Assembly: GCA_014896295.1 (NCBI GenBank)
Contig: JADBKR010000008.1
Location: 248,001 to 312,000 of the forward strand
Length of the DNA stretch: 64,000 nucleotides
Source of the DNA: Limnochordaceae bacterium
Lineage (GTDB): Bacteria; Bacillota; Limnochordia; Limnochordales; Geochordaceae
Reading direction: 5' to 3'
A program made the position numbers and the translations under genes. Each line of letters opens with the position of its first letter. The stretch's first letter is position 1. Under the pieces are notes generated by a model that was not told where the DNA came from, searched no databases, and was given only the letters and a program-made list of their open reading frames with translations. This document shows positions 45,325 to 59,020 of the stretch, piece by piece.

Positions 45325-48658
<3,334 letters not shown>

Positions 48659-48674
48659 GAAGGGGACGAGAGCG

Positions 48675-50115
48675 ATGGTAGCGATCGCCTTTCATTTCCT
48701 CTCCGGTCGTTACCATGCGACGCCCTGGGGTCGCCACGTCAACGAAGGGATTACGGAGTGGCCCCCCTCCCCCTGGAGGCTGTTGCGGGCGCTCGCCGCC
48801 ACGTGGTTGCAGCGAGCGCCTGAACTGCCGCGGCCAGAGGTGGAGGAGCTCCTCAATCGGCTCGCCTTGCCGCCCGTCTTCTACCTTCCGGATTCCCGAG
48901 AAGGGCACACTCGGCATTACATGCCAACCAGGAACCCGTCCTCGCCCAACCTGGTCTTCGATACGTTCCAGGTGATCCCGCGTGAGCAGCTGGTATGGGT
49001 CGGTTGGCCTGGGATCGACCTGTCACAACGACAGAAGGAGCTCCTGGCTCTCCTGCTCGCGCGAATGGGATACCTGGGGCGGGCCGAGAGCTGGACCGAG
49101 GCAAGGCTAGCCGATGACATGCCCGAGCCCAACTGCGTACCTGAAGAAGGAGCCGCAGCCATGGGCGAAGACGTCGGTATCACCGTGCGCGTCATGGTAG
49201 CCAGCAGGCCGCTCGACCTCGACAAGCTCATCGTCGAGACCGGAGACTTGAGGAAGGCTCGACTCACTTGTGCCACCGGGGAGCCAATGGGTACGCTACC
49301 GGCTTCCGCGCTTCAAGAGGAAGGTAGCGACGAGAGAAAGGCAGGATTTGGTGGTCCCCGGCATCGCCACCGTTGCGGTAGCAAGGTTTCTCTTGCATGG
49401 CAAGGTATTGCCGCCCGTGACGGAGATCCTTTCACTCGGCGACGCAGCACGCCGGGCGGCCATGTCCTGGTTTGGGCGGCTCAACGGAAAAAGGCCGTCC
49501 CCTGTGTTGTCGGGGAAGGATACTACGGGATCTCCTCTACAGGGCCATCGGCACGCCTTCTATCTTCCCACGGACGAGGACAAGGACGGCTACCTCGATC
49601 ACCTGACCATCTGGGTAAAAGATGGTTTGCCCAGGGCGGAAGTGGAGGCCCTGGCTTCTGTCCCCGAGATCCAATGGGGAAAGGCAGACGAGAGCACCGT
49701 CCGGCTTACCCTCCTCGGGTTCGCAGACGAAGAACTGGCAGAGCGCATGGCGCCTGCACTCTTCGCCCGATCGAGGCGGTGGGTTTCCTTCTCCCCGTTC
49801 GTGCTGGTGCGCCATAGCAAGCTCAGGAAACAGAGCATGCCGGGCGGACAGGGGGTACGGGTCGTAGACGGGCCCATCGACCAATTGAGGCGCGAGTTGC
49901 GGAATCATGGATTTGAAGGCAGTGACGTGGAAGTACGCGAACGCCCGCCCGTACGCGGGCATTGGGCTGAGTTCAGGCGCCGGCGCAGGACGGGCCCTCC
50001 ACCGGCGGGAGGGGGTTACGGCTTCGAGCTGACGTTCCCGTCGGCAGTCAAGGGGCCGATCGCGTTGGGCTATGGCTGCCACTTCGGGCTCGGCCTTTTC
50101 CTGGCCGTGCCATAA
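48675..50115 (+). CDS. csb2: Csb2 (GSU0054 family), Cas5-Cas6 fusion; frameshifted
   Basis: In type I-G this protein combines the Cas5 cap and the Cas6 endonuclease that cuts repeat hairpins. VAIAFHFLSGRYHATPWGRHVNEGITEWPPSPWRLLRALAATWL at the start is diagnostic. The Cas6-like half (HRHAFYLPTDEDKDGYLDHLTIWVKDGLP near 300, FSPFVLVRHSKLR near 365, GYGCHFGLGLF at the end) is in another frame. At 49268-49269 ACTTGTGCC has one T too many; removal gives RLTVPPGSQWVRYRLPRFK. The repaired length is 479 residues. Start ATG 48675 is chosen on homology; an in-frame GTG at 48639 lies inside csb1. Confidence 0.92.
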
Positions 50116-50190
50116 TTAGCTGCGCGTTTCGTCAGCCATCATGGTATACGCCCTGCACCTTGACAACCCAATCTCGGGGGGAGTGGCTCA

Positions 50191-51934
50191 GTGGAGAACA
50201 ATGCCGTAACAGAGGCCTCCGTGCCTGACCTCTTGCCCGCTCGCATGCTCAACGAATTCGCCTACTGCCCGTCGGCTGTTCTACCTGGAGTGGGTTCAGG
50301 GGGAATGGGAGGAGTCGTTGGATACCGTCGAGGGCCGCTTTCAACATCGTCGGGTCGACCGCGAGTTAGGGGCGGCCCCGACTCCTCCGACTGGCGATGG
50401 GGAGGCAGAGGAGCCAGAGTCAACGATTATCCATGCCCGATCCGTCCTCGTCTCGTCGCCGGAGTTGAGGTTGATCGCTCGGATCGATCTCCTCGAGGGC
50501 GACGGCACGGACGTGACCCCGGTCGATTACAAGCGAGGACAGGTACCCGAAACCCCAGAGCAATCCTGGGAGCCGGACCGGGTACAGTTATGTGCTCAGG
50601 GCCTCATCCTCCGGGAGAACGGGTTTCGATGCGATCGAGGCGTCCTCTATTACGCCGCCTCACGGCGCCGTGTGGAGGTGCCTTTCACACCGGAGCTCGA
50701 GACCCGGACCCGTTTGCTCATCACGGAGGCCCTTGAGGTTGCACGACAGGGTCAGATTCCGCCTCCGTTGACCGACAGCCCCAAGTGCCCGAGGTGCTCC
50801 CTGGTAGGCATTTGCCTGCCCGACGAGATTACAGCGCTCCAGGAGCCTGAGGCGGGCACAAGGCATGGAGGAGACAGTGACCGAGAGGTCGAGGCTCAAT
50901 CGCCGGTACGACGTCTCTTTCCTGCCCGTCATGACGCGTTACCTATGTATGTCCAGGAACAAGGGGCATACGTGCGGCGGTCCGGAGACCGGCTCGTGGT
51001 CACCCGGGAGAACGAGACGAAGGCTGACGTACGGGTCATCGACGTATCTCAGCTCTGCTTGTTGGGAAACGTACAGATCTCGTCCCAGGCGCTCAGAGAC
51101 CTGGCCAGCCGGGGCGTCCCGATCTGTCACTTTTCATATGGCGGGTGGTTTACGGCCATCACGACCGGCCACTGGCATAAGAACATCGAGCTCAGGCTCG
51201 CCCAATTCCGTGCGGCGTCCGAGCCGACGTGTTCACTGAAGCTTGCCCGCTCGCTCGTCGCCGCGAAGGTTCTGAACGGAAGGACGTTGCTCCGGAGGAA
51301 CCACCCGGAGAAGCCGGGGGATGCCCTCGAGTTACTTGCGAGGATGGCCGACCAGGCTAAAGAGGCCGATGGCCTGGACATCCTGCTCGGCATCGAGGGT
51401 GTAGCCGCCCGTACCTATTTCGCCCATTTCGCGGGCATGCTCAGACCTCCTCGCGGGCCCGTGACTTTCGACTTCGAAGGGCGTAACCGTCGCCCGCCGC
51501 GGGATCCGGTCAACGCATTGCTATCGTACACCTATTCGCTGTTGGTCAAGGACATGACGGTCACCCTACTGGCGGTGGGGTTCGACCCGTACCTGGGGTT
51601 CTACCACCAGCCACGGTATGGGCGGCCTGCATTGGCATTGGATTTGATGGAGGAGTTCAGACCGATTGTTGCCGATTCGGTGGTCATAACAGTCATCAAC
51701 AATGGAGAGATCGGACCGGACGACTTCTGGACCCGCGCCGGTAGCAGTGTCCTACGCGAACCCGGTCGCAAGAGACTCATCCAGGCCTACGAGCGCCGGA
51801 TGGAAACGCTGGTCAGGCATCCGGTGTTCGGATACACCATCAGCTACCGCCGGGTGCTCGAGGTTCAGGCACGTTTGCTCGCAAGGTTCATCCTCGGCGA
51901 GATTCCGGAGTACCCACCTTTCATGACGAGGTGA
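50191..51934 (+). CDS. cas4-cas1: Cas4-Cas1 fusion, adaptation integrase; frameshifted
   Basis: Acquires new spacers. The Cas4 domain (residues 1-220) trims prespacers and helps choose the PAM: LLPARMLNEFAYCP near 15 holds the first iron-sulfur Cys, IDLLEGDGTDVTPVDYKRGQVP near 95 is the RecB-type nuclease core, and CPRCSLVGICLP near 200 gives the other Cys ligands. Cas1 begins near 250 (MYVQEQGAYVRRSGDRLVVTRE), with catalytic Glu in LLGIEGVAARTYF and His/Asp in GFYHQPRYGRPALALDLMEEFRP. Near 50271-50273 an extra T splits the frame; removing it restores FAYCPRLFYLEWVQGEWEE. 580 residues after repair; GTG start behind GGGGGGAG. Confidence 0.93.
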
Positions 51935-51940
51935 GTCAAC

Positions 51941-52234
51941 GTGCGCCGTTGTTACCTCGTTTGCTACGATGTCGGGGACGAGAAGAGGCTCCGGAAGACT
52001 CATACGGTCATGCTGGGCTATGGCGATCCTCTCCAGTATTCGGTCTTTCGATGTATCCTCTCGCAGCAAGAGAAAGCCCTCATGATGGTCCGCCTGCTCG
52101 AAGTCATTCACCCGAAACAGGATAGGGTGCTGGTAGTGGATCTGGGAGCCGCCAACGAGTGCGTGTCGGACCGGATGGAGTTCATCGGGCGGCCGTTGGC
52201 GGATCCGGACCTGCCGGAGGCGGTGGTAGTATGA
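51941..52234 (+). CDS. cas2: Cas2
   Basis: A 97-residue dimeric partner of Cas1. RRCYLVCYDVGDEKRLRKTHTVMLGYGDPLQYSVFRCILSQQEKALMMVRLLEVIHPKQDRVLVVDLG shows the Cas2 ferredoxin-like fold with the conserved Asp in YDVGD. It starts at GTG 51941, 6 bp after cas4-cas1, and is followed directly by the leader and array. Confidence 0.95.
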   Translation: MRRCYLVCYDVGDEKRLRKTHTVMLGYGDPLQYSVFRCILSQQEKALMMVRLLEVIHPKQDRVLVVDLGAANECVSDRMEFIGRPLADPDLPEAVVV

Positions 52235-52467
52235 CCTTGATGCTCGCCGGGACCCAGTCGGCCATCCCATCGCGGGGCAAACGGAACACTACCCGGATCG
52301 AGGGGCTCGGTGCAGCGAAGCAGGACGGAGGCGCTCGCAACCCAGACGCCACCTGGGCTAGACTCGAACGTGGACGCTCTCCGTATCGTCCCTGTACAGT
52401 ATGCCCAAAGGGGGTGCTCGAAAGGCAGCGCCTGACCCCTTGGCGCTCAAGGCCCCGCAGCCGAGCT
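52235..52467 (+). promoter_or_regulatory. CRISPR leader
   Basis: 233 bp between cas2 and the first repeat. The array polarity (last repeat at the far end is degenerate) and the 3' repeat end ATTGAAGC, typical of a crRNA 5' handle, place the leader here. It contains a possible promoter TGGACG (52371-52376), 18 bp, TACAGT (52395-52400), which would start the precursor RNA near 52407. Confidence 0.65.
52371..52400 (+). promoter_or_regulatory. Putative pre-crRNA promoter in the leader
   Basis: TGGACG, an 18-bp spacer and TACAGT; the start would lie about 60 bp upstream of repeat 1. It has the same TGGAC- type -35 and 18-bp spacing as the heme operon promoter. Confidence 0.4.
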
Positions 52468-52732
52468 GTCACCGCCGGTCCACACCGGCGGCCCCATTGA
52501 AGCTGACTTCCGGGGCTCCGGCGACTCCGAGTCGAGAATCTCGAGCAGTCAGCGCCGGTCCACACCGGCGGCCCCATTGAAGCTTACATCGGCCACTGGA
52601 CCGCCTTGCCCGCGAGTGTCTCGGTCAGCGCCGGTCCACACCGGCGGCCCCGTTGGGCGTCTGCAAACACAAAGGCCGCCGGCCGGCAGCGCTATCGTCA
52701 GCGCCGGTCCACACCGGCGGCCCCGTTGAAGC

Positions 52733-53082
52733 GCACGTAGCTGATGGCGAGTCCCGACCTGCTGGGCTGGTCACCGCCGGTCCACACCGGCGGCCCCATT
52801 GAAGCATCCTGACGGCGCGGTCTCATCGAAGGTGAAGCTACCGACGTCACCGCCGGTCCGCACACCGGCGGCCCCCATTGAAGCGACGTGGCGACGGGGG
52901 TAACGGTGGCGGCCATCAAGCGTCAGCGCCGGTCCACACCGGCGGCCCCATTGAAGCGCGCCGTACAGTTGATGGCGAGCCCGACCCGCTGCAGGCCTGG
53001 TCACCGCCGGTCCCACACCGGCGGCCCCAGTGTAAGAAGCATCCTACTGACGGCGCGGCTCATCGAGGGAAGCTACCCGCAC
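52733..53082 (+). repeat. Noisy duplicated spacer pair within the array (first instance)
   Basis: The spacers at 52733-52769 and 52806-52845 recur, altered by many small indels, at 52958-52999 and 53041-53082, with one unrelated spacer between. Shared cores include TGATGGCGAG and GACGGCGCGG. Exact spacer duplication happens biologically, but this many indels in so short a span suggests uncorrected reads. Confidence 0.75.
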
Positions 53083-53421
53083 GTCACCGCCGGTCCCACA
53101 CCGGCGGCCCCGTGAAAGCGTTTTCCCGAACCATACTGCGTCCCGCCACCACTTCGTCACCGCCGGTCCGCACCGGCGGCCGGCCCCGTGAAAGCGTCTA
53201 CATCGCCACCCTGGATCCCGGGGACGACTGGGTCACCGCCGGTCACGCACCGGCGGCCCCCCATTCGAAAGCGGTATCGGCTGATGCTGTACAAGAACGG
53301 CGCGCACATTAGTCACCGCCGGGTCCGCACCGGCGGCCCCGTTGAAGCATCTGGCGGCCTGATCACGACCGGCTGCCCGGGTACGTCACCGCCGGTCCAC
53401 ACCGGCGGCCCCGTTGAAAGC

Positions 53422-53769
53422 GTCGGCGGCGGCACTTTGAGTTCTATCTGGAGCCCCCCGCGTCACCGCCGGTCGCACCGGCGGCCCCCGATGAAAGCGT
53501 CCCCGCTGCCGGACGGTGGCCTGCGCCATGAGCCGGGTCTGCGCTCGGTCCACGCACCGGCGGCCCGACCCGAGCTGGCCTGCCGAGGTGACTGGTACGC
53601 TGACTATCATGTAGTCTGCCGCCGGTCCTCTCCGGCGGCCCCATTGAAGCGTCCGAAAGCGGCCTTCGCTGAGTTCTATCTGGAGCCCCCGCGTCACCGC
53701 CGGTCCACTCCACGGCCCGGCCCCGTGAAGCGTCCCCGCTGCCGGACGATGGCCTGCGCCATGAGCCGG
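53422..53769 (+). repeat. Noisy duplicated spacer pair within the array (second instance)
   Basis: The spacer at 53422-53461 recurs at 53651-53692 (shared GAGTTCTATCTGGAGCCCCC), and the next, at 53499-53536, recurs at 53732-53769 with a single base change (shared GCCTGCGCCATGAGCCGG). One unrelated spacer separates the pairs, repeating the A-B-C-A-B layout of the first instance. Confidence 0.85.
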
Positions 53770-56384
53770 GTCACCGCCGGTCAAACACCGGCGGCCCCCA
53801 TTGAAGCATGAAGTCAATCCCCGGTACGCCGAGTGTGCGTGGTGCGCTGTCACCGCCGGTCCACACCGGCGGCCCCATTCGAAGCGACCGTCGTTGTACC
53901 CGCCCCGCCCCGTCGTCGACCCGCTCGTCACCGCCGGTCTTACGCCACCGGCGGCCCCGTTAGGCCAGCCGGCGCTTCCGGGCCAGGTTGCTGCAGATGA
54001 TAGTCACCGCCGGTCCACACCGGCGGCCCCGATGAAGCAGTTCCCGGTCACCGATAGCTGGACGGGCGAAACGGGTCACCGCCGGTCCGCACCGGCGGCC
54101 CCATTGAAGCACCACCAGATCCGTCGCGCCCGACCGGCTGGGCGGCCGTCACCGCCGGTCCACACCGGCGGCCCCGATAAGCATGCGTATCAACTACGCA
54201 TCCGGCGGCCATATCCGGAGTCACCGCCGGTCCACACGGCGGCCCCCATTGAAGCATCCGGGCCGCCCGATACCTGTCGGTAGAATCGCGACGTCACCGC
54301 CGGTCCACCCGGCGGCCCCCATTGAAGCGGAGCAAGTGCTCGCGGAACTGGCACGCCTATTGACGTCACCGCCGGTCCACACCGGCGGCCCCATTGAAGC
54401 AACCGCATGGCGGGCCAATGCCTACGCCATTGAACAGGGGTCACCGCCGGTCCACACCGGCGGCCCCATTGAAGCAGGGCTTCGGACTCGGCCGCACGGA
54501 GCTGTTCAACGACCTCGTCACCGCCGGTCAACACCGGCGGCCCCATTGAAGCCTGAGGGGTACTCCAGCATGCCCCGGAACAGGGTTGTCGTCACCGCCG
54601 GTCACACCGGCGGCCCCGTTGAAGCCCAGCTCATGGCCGGACAGAGCCAGGTCAATTTTCTCCTGGTCACCGCCGGTCCACACCGGCGGCCCCATTGAAG
54701 CGACTCCCTCGCCCAGCGTCTGGGCCTCGACGGTCCGAAGCGGTCACCGCCTGGTCCACACCGGCGGCCCCCAGTTGAAGCCAGATGCCCGACGCCCAGT
54801 CCGCCAAGCCATCCCAGCGTCACCGCCGGTCCACACCGGCGGCCCCGTATTGAAGCATCGGACATGGGGCGTCTTAATGTGAGTGCAGTCGATGGTCACC
54901 GCCGGTCCACACCGGCGGCCCCATTGAAGCTTGGCGCTGGGCCTGCGATGGCGCTGGCGCTTCTGTGGCCACTTTCGTCACCGCCGGGTCCACACCGGCG
55001 GCCCCATTGAAGCGATGCCCAAAGGCAGCCGGCCAAGGTAAACAGCTCCGCCGTCACCGCCGGTCCACACCGGCGGCCCCATTGAAGCGCATCGCGTCAG
55101 CATGCGGCTGCAACATCGGCCCATGGTCACCGCCGGTCCACACCGGCGGCCCCATTGAAGCGGGTGTCGGATCGCGTGGGGTCGAGCGACCCACCGCGCG
55201 GCGTCACCGCCGGTCCACACCGGCGGCCCCATTGAATCAGCCGACACGTACGCCGCGTCCGCAGGCGTCTCACGGTCACCGCCGGTCCACACCGGCGGCC
55301 CCATTGAAGCTTGTCATGCGCCGCTTGACGGGCGAGCGCCATCCTCAGTCACCGCCGGTCCACACCGGCGGCCCCATTGAAGCGTGACCAGCGGCTTGTT
55401 GTTTTTGCACGATATGGAGGTCACCGCCGGTCCACACCGGCGGCCCCATTGAAGCGCGACGTGCAGGTCCTCGAGCCGCTGCAGCTGCCGCGTCGAGTCA
55501 CCGCCGGTCCACACCGGCGGCCCCATTGAAGCCGCGGTGCGGATGTCCGCAACCTGCGCGGCAATCGTGGCGTCACCGCCGGTCCACACCGGCGGCCCCA
55601 TTGAAGCAGATTCGGGACGTCACACGGACGAAAGCGGCCTGCACCTGCGTCACCGCCGGTCCACACCGGCGGCCCCATTGAAGCATCCGCCAGCGAGTGC
55701 CAGGCTTGCACGATGACGGCTTCTGGTCACCGCCGGTCCACACCGGCGGCCCCATTGAAGCCGACCTTCTACCGGTGCGGCCGTGTCCCGAGCAGGACTG
55801 ACGTCACCGCCGGTCCACACCGGCGGCCCCATTGAAGCTCGTCCGTCGAGTGAACATCGACGAGCGCTCGCATCGGCGTGACCAGTCACCGCCGGTCCAC
55901 ACCGGCGGCCCCATTGAAGCGCAGCAGGCGTGCGCCAAGAATGCGTATCGGCGACTGGCAGTCACCGCCGGTCCACACCGGCGGCCCCATTGAAGCTCGA
56001 CTGCGCACTGGTCCGGCATGGTCGTCAGCAGACGCACGTCACCGCTTGGTCCACACCGGCGGCCCCATTGAAGCCAGTGTCCACCGACGCTGGAGTGATC
56101 CGCTGCCGGCGTGCGCAGTCACCGCCGGTCCACACCGGCGGCCCCATTGAAGCTCGGCACCGCAGCGCCAGAACTCGCGCAGTCACTTGGTCAGTCACCG
56201 CCGGTCCACACCGGCGGCCCCATTGAAGCTGGTGCGGGCCGTCATCCGCCATGCCTGGCGGCCCTCGAGGCGTCACCGCCGGTCCACACCGGCGGCCCCA
56301 TTGAAGCGCCTGGACGGGGCTGGAAGCATCGCTGGCGCGCGCACGGCGTGCACCGCCGGTCCACACCGACGGCCCCATGGAAGC

Positions 56385-56959
56385 GGTGTCCGCGTCGTGC
56401 ATTGGGTCAGGGCCACCATGAAGTTACCTCCGTTCCAAGCCGCAGCGGGGTACCCGTAGAACCGCACGATAACTCCAACGAAGTACCTTCGCGGACAAGA
56501 ACGTCGGCCGTGCAGAAAGCAGGCGGTACAGGATCGGGGTATGTGAGATCCCCCGCCCCGCTATGTCCGATTAGCCGAGGTTTCAGACGAGCGTTACGTA
56601 TGCTGGAATGAGGTAATGCAGGCTATTGCGCTCCGGTTCACCCGACGCTGCCCCCGAGGCTTACGAAGTCGTCGCGGCGACATGCCTCGTGGCGGCCGAC
56701 GTGAACGCCTCACGGCTCGTAGCACGGCCCGCCGGGGCGCAGCACCCAGTGTACCTCCCGGATCGCCGTCCGCCAGTCGGCTTCAGGGGTCGCTGCGTCT
56801 TCCTATGGTGGCTGAACAGCATCTCGCCTCGGCTCGCGTGTGAATCACCTCGTTCTCCATCGGGCGCCTGGCCCATCCTCATGGCAAGAGGACAGCCCGG
56901 CGCGCTCACGAGAACGACAACGGAACCACCAGCACCCCGGTGGAATTGCCGGAGTATGA
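56385..56959. other. Region between array end and barrel-like gene
   Basis: 575 bp. The first ~300 bp hold nothing recognisable. The rest contains a minus-strand methyltransferase relic described separately. No repeat, tRNA or insertion-sequence end is visible. Confidence 0.4.
56716..56850 (-). pseudogene. Relic of a SAM-dependent methyltransferase
   Basis: On the minus strand one frame reads EADWRTAIREVHWVLRPGGPCYEP and stops at about 56716. The WRTAIREVHWVLRPGG part matches the motif around strand 5 of class I methyltransferases. A preceding fragment, LFSHHRKTQRPL in another frame, resembles the motif IV region. No start or SAM-binding GxGxG remains, so only a frameshifted scrap survives. 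Confidence 0.45.
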
Positions 56960-57601
56960 CTACCAGGAAAACTGAGCTCCGATGTTGACATGCAGGGCCA
57001 CGTTGGGGACGTCGGCGTACCCGTCCGCGATGGGGACCCGCGCCCATGCCGCCGTACCCTTGGTCTCGGCGACGAGCTGAAACCAGGACGTGAGAGGCAG
57101 CACGTAGGCTATTGCCCACGAGCCTGCAATGCCGGATAGGTAGTAACCCTCGAAGCTGAGTTCGGCATGCGGGGGGTCGGCCAGCGTCTTGCCCCTGACG
57201 GTCGTTTCGGGATGCGTCAGTACCGGACCCAACCCGGCGCTGTACATCCATCGCCCGGCACGCCAGTATCGCTCGGCGAGAATCAGGTTGTATCCGTGGC
57301 TGACCCAAAAGGACTGCACCTCGGGGTGGCTCGTCAACAGGTAGAGCTTGTGATGGATGACCGAAAGGCCCCAAGTCTGTCCCGCCATGCGGATGGCGTA
57401 GTACGGAGCCTCATACAGTGGCCTGGTTTCCCACTCGGCACGTGCGATTCGGATGTCCTGCTCGCCCTTCTGGACAATGGTCAGTGGCATGGGTAGGTTC
57501 CAAGCGGTTCCGCCGGCCAGGGTCAACGAAGCGGCGGCCACCGGCCATGCGGCCAACAGCACCACGACAATTGCGGCAAGCGTGAGGGCGAAATGACGCA
57601 T
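56960..57601 (-). CDS. Exported protein with barrel-like C-terminus, function unknown
   Basis: 213 residues. A clear signal peptide (RHFALTLAAIVVVLLAAWPVAAAS) is followed by alternating hydrophobic/polar segments rich in Tyr, Trp and Phe: YYAIRMAGQTWGLSVIHHKLYLL, VQSFWVSHGYNLILAERYW, AGRWMYSAGLGPVLTHPET, AELSFEGYYLSGIAGSWAIAYVLPL, WFQLVAETKGTAAWARVPIADG. It ends VNIGAQFSW. Amphipathic strands and a terminal aromatic residue are hallmarks of outer-membrane beta-barrels recognised by BamA. I do not recognise a family. It starts at ATG 57601 behind GGAGGT and is divergent from the MscS gene. Confidence 0.65.
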   Translation of the reverse strand: MRHFALTLAAIVVVLLAAWPVAAASLTLAGGTAWNLPMPLTIVQKGEQDIRIARAEWETRPLYEAPYYAIRMAGQTWGLSVIHHKLYLLTSHPEVQSFWVSHGYNLILAERYWRAGRWMYSAGLGPVLTHPETTVRGKTLADPPHAELSFEGYYLSGIAGSWAIAYVLPLTSWFQLVAETKGTAAWARVPIADGYADVPNVALHVNIGAQFSW

Positions 57602-57810
57602 CGGCAAACACCTCCGGTAGTTGCTTTCTCGGCCTTGTGAAAGCGGTATCCGACCGGTCCATGCATCGGAGCGGTGTCCACCGGCTTGAGTGCGTCCAGG
57701 GGTCTTTCGAGCCCAGGTGCACCAAAGGCCTACGCAAGCGCTCGGCGAACTGGTTTCCTGCGGCCGGCTCCAGGTCCGCATTGCCGAAGAGACAATGGGA
57801 GGGCTCGTGC

Positions 57811-58960
57811 ATGTCGCTGTCTACCGTCGAGGCGTGGTTCGATGGGTCGCTGTCATGGCTGAGCGGGTGGATGCGAGAGGCCGTCATCACGGCCGCTCTC
57901 GTGGGGCTGGCGCTGGCGGCCGTGCCGGCGGTGCGCTGGTGGTGGCACCGGGTCATGCTGCCCATCGCCCGGCGCACGCCGACCACCCTGGACGTGACGC
58001 TCCTGTCGGCCACCGAGCGCCACGCCGCCCGGGCTGCCGCCTTTCTCGTCCTGTACGCCGCCGTCAACCGCCTGGCCGGCCTGCCCGCCCTCGAGGGCAC
58101 GACGGGCGGGCGTATCCTCGACGGGGTCTTCTACGCGCTCATGGTGGTGGCGGTCACCCGCCTCCTGGTGGCGGCGACCGACGGGCTGGCCCGGTGGTAC
58201 CTCACCGAGATGGCCCACCGCACCAGCACGCAGCTCGACGAACACTTCGTCCCTGTCGTGACCAGGGTCGCCGCCGTGACGGCCTACTTCATCGCGGCCA
58301 CGGTGGTGCTGGCCCGGTTCAACATCAACGTGACGGCCCTGGTGACGACGGCAGGCGTGGCGTCGCTGGCGCTGGCGCTGGCGGCGCAGGAGACGCTGGC
58401 CAACATGTTCGCCGGGTTTACCATCATGCTCGACCGCTCGTACCGGGTCGGGGATCGGATTCGCCTCTCCGACGGCACCATGGGCGACGTGGTCGAAATC
58501 GGCCTTCGGGCCACCAAGATCCTCAACTTCGACAACGAACTGGTCATCATCCCCAACAAGGAGATGGCCGCCGCCCGCATCGTCAACCAGAACTACCCCG
58601 ACCTGCGGGTCAAGGTGCGCCCCAAGGTGGGCGTGTCGTACGCGACCGACGTCGAACGGGCCAAGCAGGTCATGCTCGAGGTGTGCATGAGCCACCCCAA
58701 GGTGCTGAAGGATCCACCGCCGGGGGTGTACTTCACGGACTTCGGCCCGTCATCGCTCAACTTGCTGGGGCTGTGCTGGGTGGGGGACTATCGAGACGCC
58801 TTCCAGGTGCTCGACGAGCTCAACGTCGCCATCAAGAAGCGGTTCGACCGGGAGGGGATCGAGATCCCGTTCCCGCAGCACGACGTCCACCTGCGCAGCG
58901 CCGCTGCGGCTCGAGGGTGGCGCACCGGCGCGAGGCAGCGGGCCTGCGGCCCCGGGTTGA
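57811..58960 (+). CDS. MscS-family mechanosensitive channel
   Basis: Small-conductance osmotic safety valve. Three or four N-terminal hydrophobic helices lie in residues 15-160, then the pore helix and beta domain: GVASLALALAAQETLANMFAGFTIMLDRSYRVGDRIRLSDGTMGDVVEIGLRATKILNFDNELVIIPNKEM near residues 185-260. The alpha/beta C-terminal domain ends at EGIEIPFPQHDVHLR near 365. The start is ATG 57811 behind GGGAGGG. The frame stays open to 59412, overlapping the next gene by ~400 bp, which is implausible. A one-base shift after HDVHLR gives APLRLEGG.. and a TGA at 58958-58960, inside the next promoter, so that end is used. Confidence 0.85.
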
Positions 58961-58985
58961 CGCTCCGACCATGTGTTCGTATAAT
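58957..58985 (+). promoter_or_regulatory. Strong sigma-70-type promoter of the nucleotidyltransferase gene
   Basis: TTGACG (58957-58962), exactly 17 bp, and a perfect TATAAT (58980-58985). The start would be near 58992, which makes ATG 58994 leaderless and favours ATG 59021 as translation start. Confidence 0.7.
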
Positions 58986-59020
58986 CCAGCCAGATGCCGG
59001 ACAGGGGCGGGCCGTTTCGT

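Larger units (their letters stand above)
52468..56384 (+). CRISPR. Type I-G CRISPR array, 52 repeats and 51 spacers by reading
   Basis: The consensus repeat is 36 bp: GTCA, then the hairpin CCGCCGGT-CCAC-ACCGGCGG (8-bp perfect stem), then CCCC and ATTGAAGC, an 8-base end fitting a crRNA 5' handle. I count 52 copies from 52468 to the degenerate last copy at 56348-56384. Spacers run from about 36 to 46 bp, with units averaging 76 bp. About twenty copies match the consensus exactly. From 55053 to 56307, 15 of 17 do; between 52846 and 54328 none of 20 does, most having extra or missing bases. Copies 2, 3, 4 and 7 read GTCAGC at the 5' end. The last repeat has a G insertion, a stem mismatch and an ATGGAAGC end, marking the leader-distal side. 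Confidence 0.97.

Noticed and set aside
52478-56402. Many open frames on both strands across the CRISPR array, with repeated MGPPVWTGGD-like or PPVHTGGPIEA-like peptides
   Set aside because: They are translations of the GC-rich repeat and stop-poor spacers; none has a consistent start, ribosome site or family.
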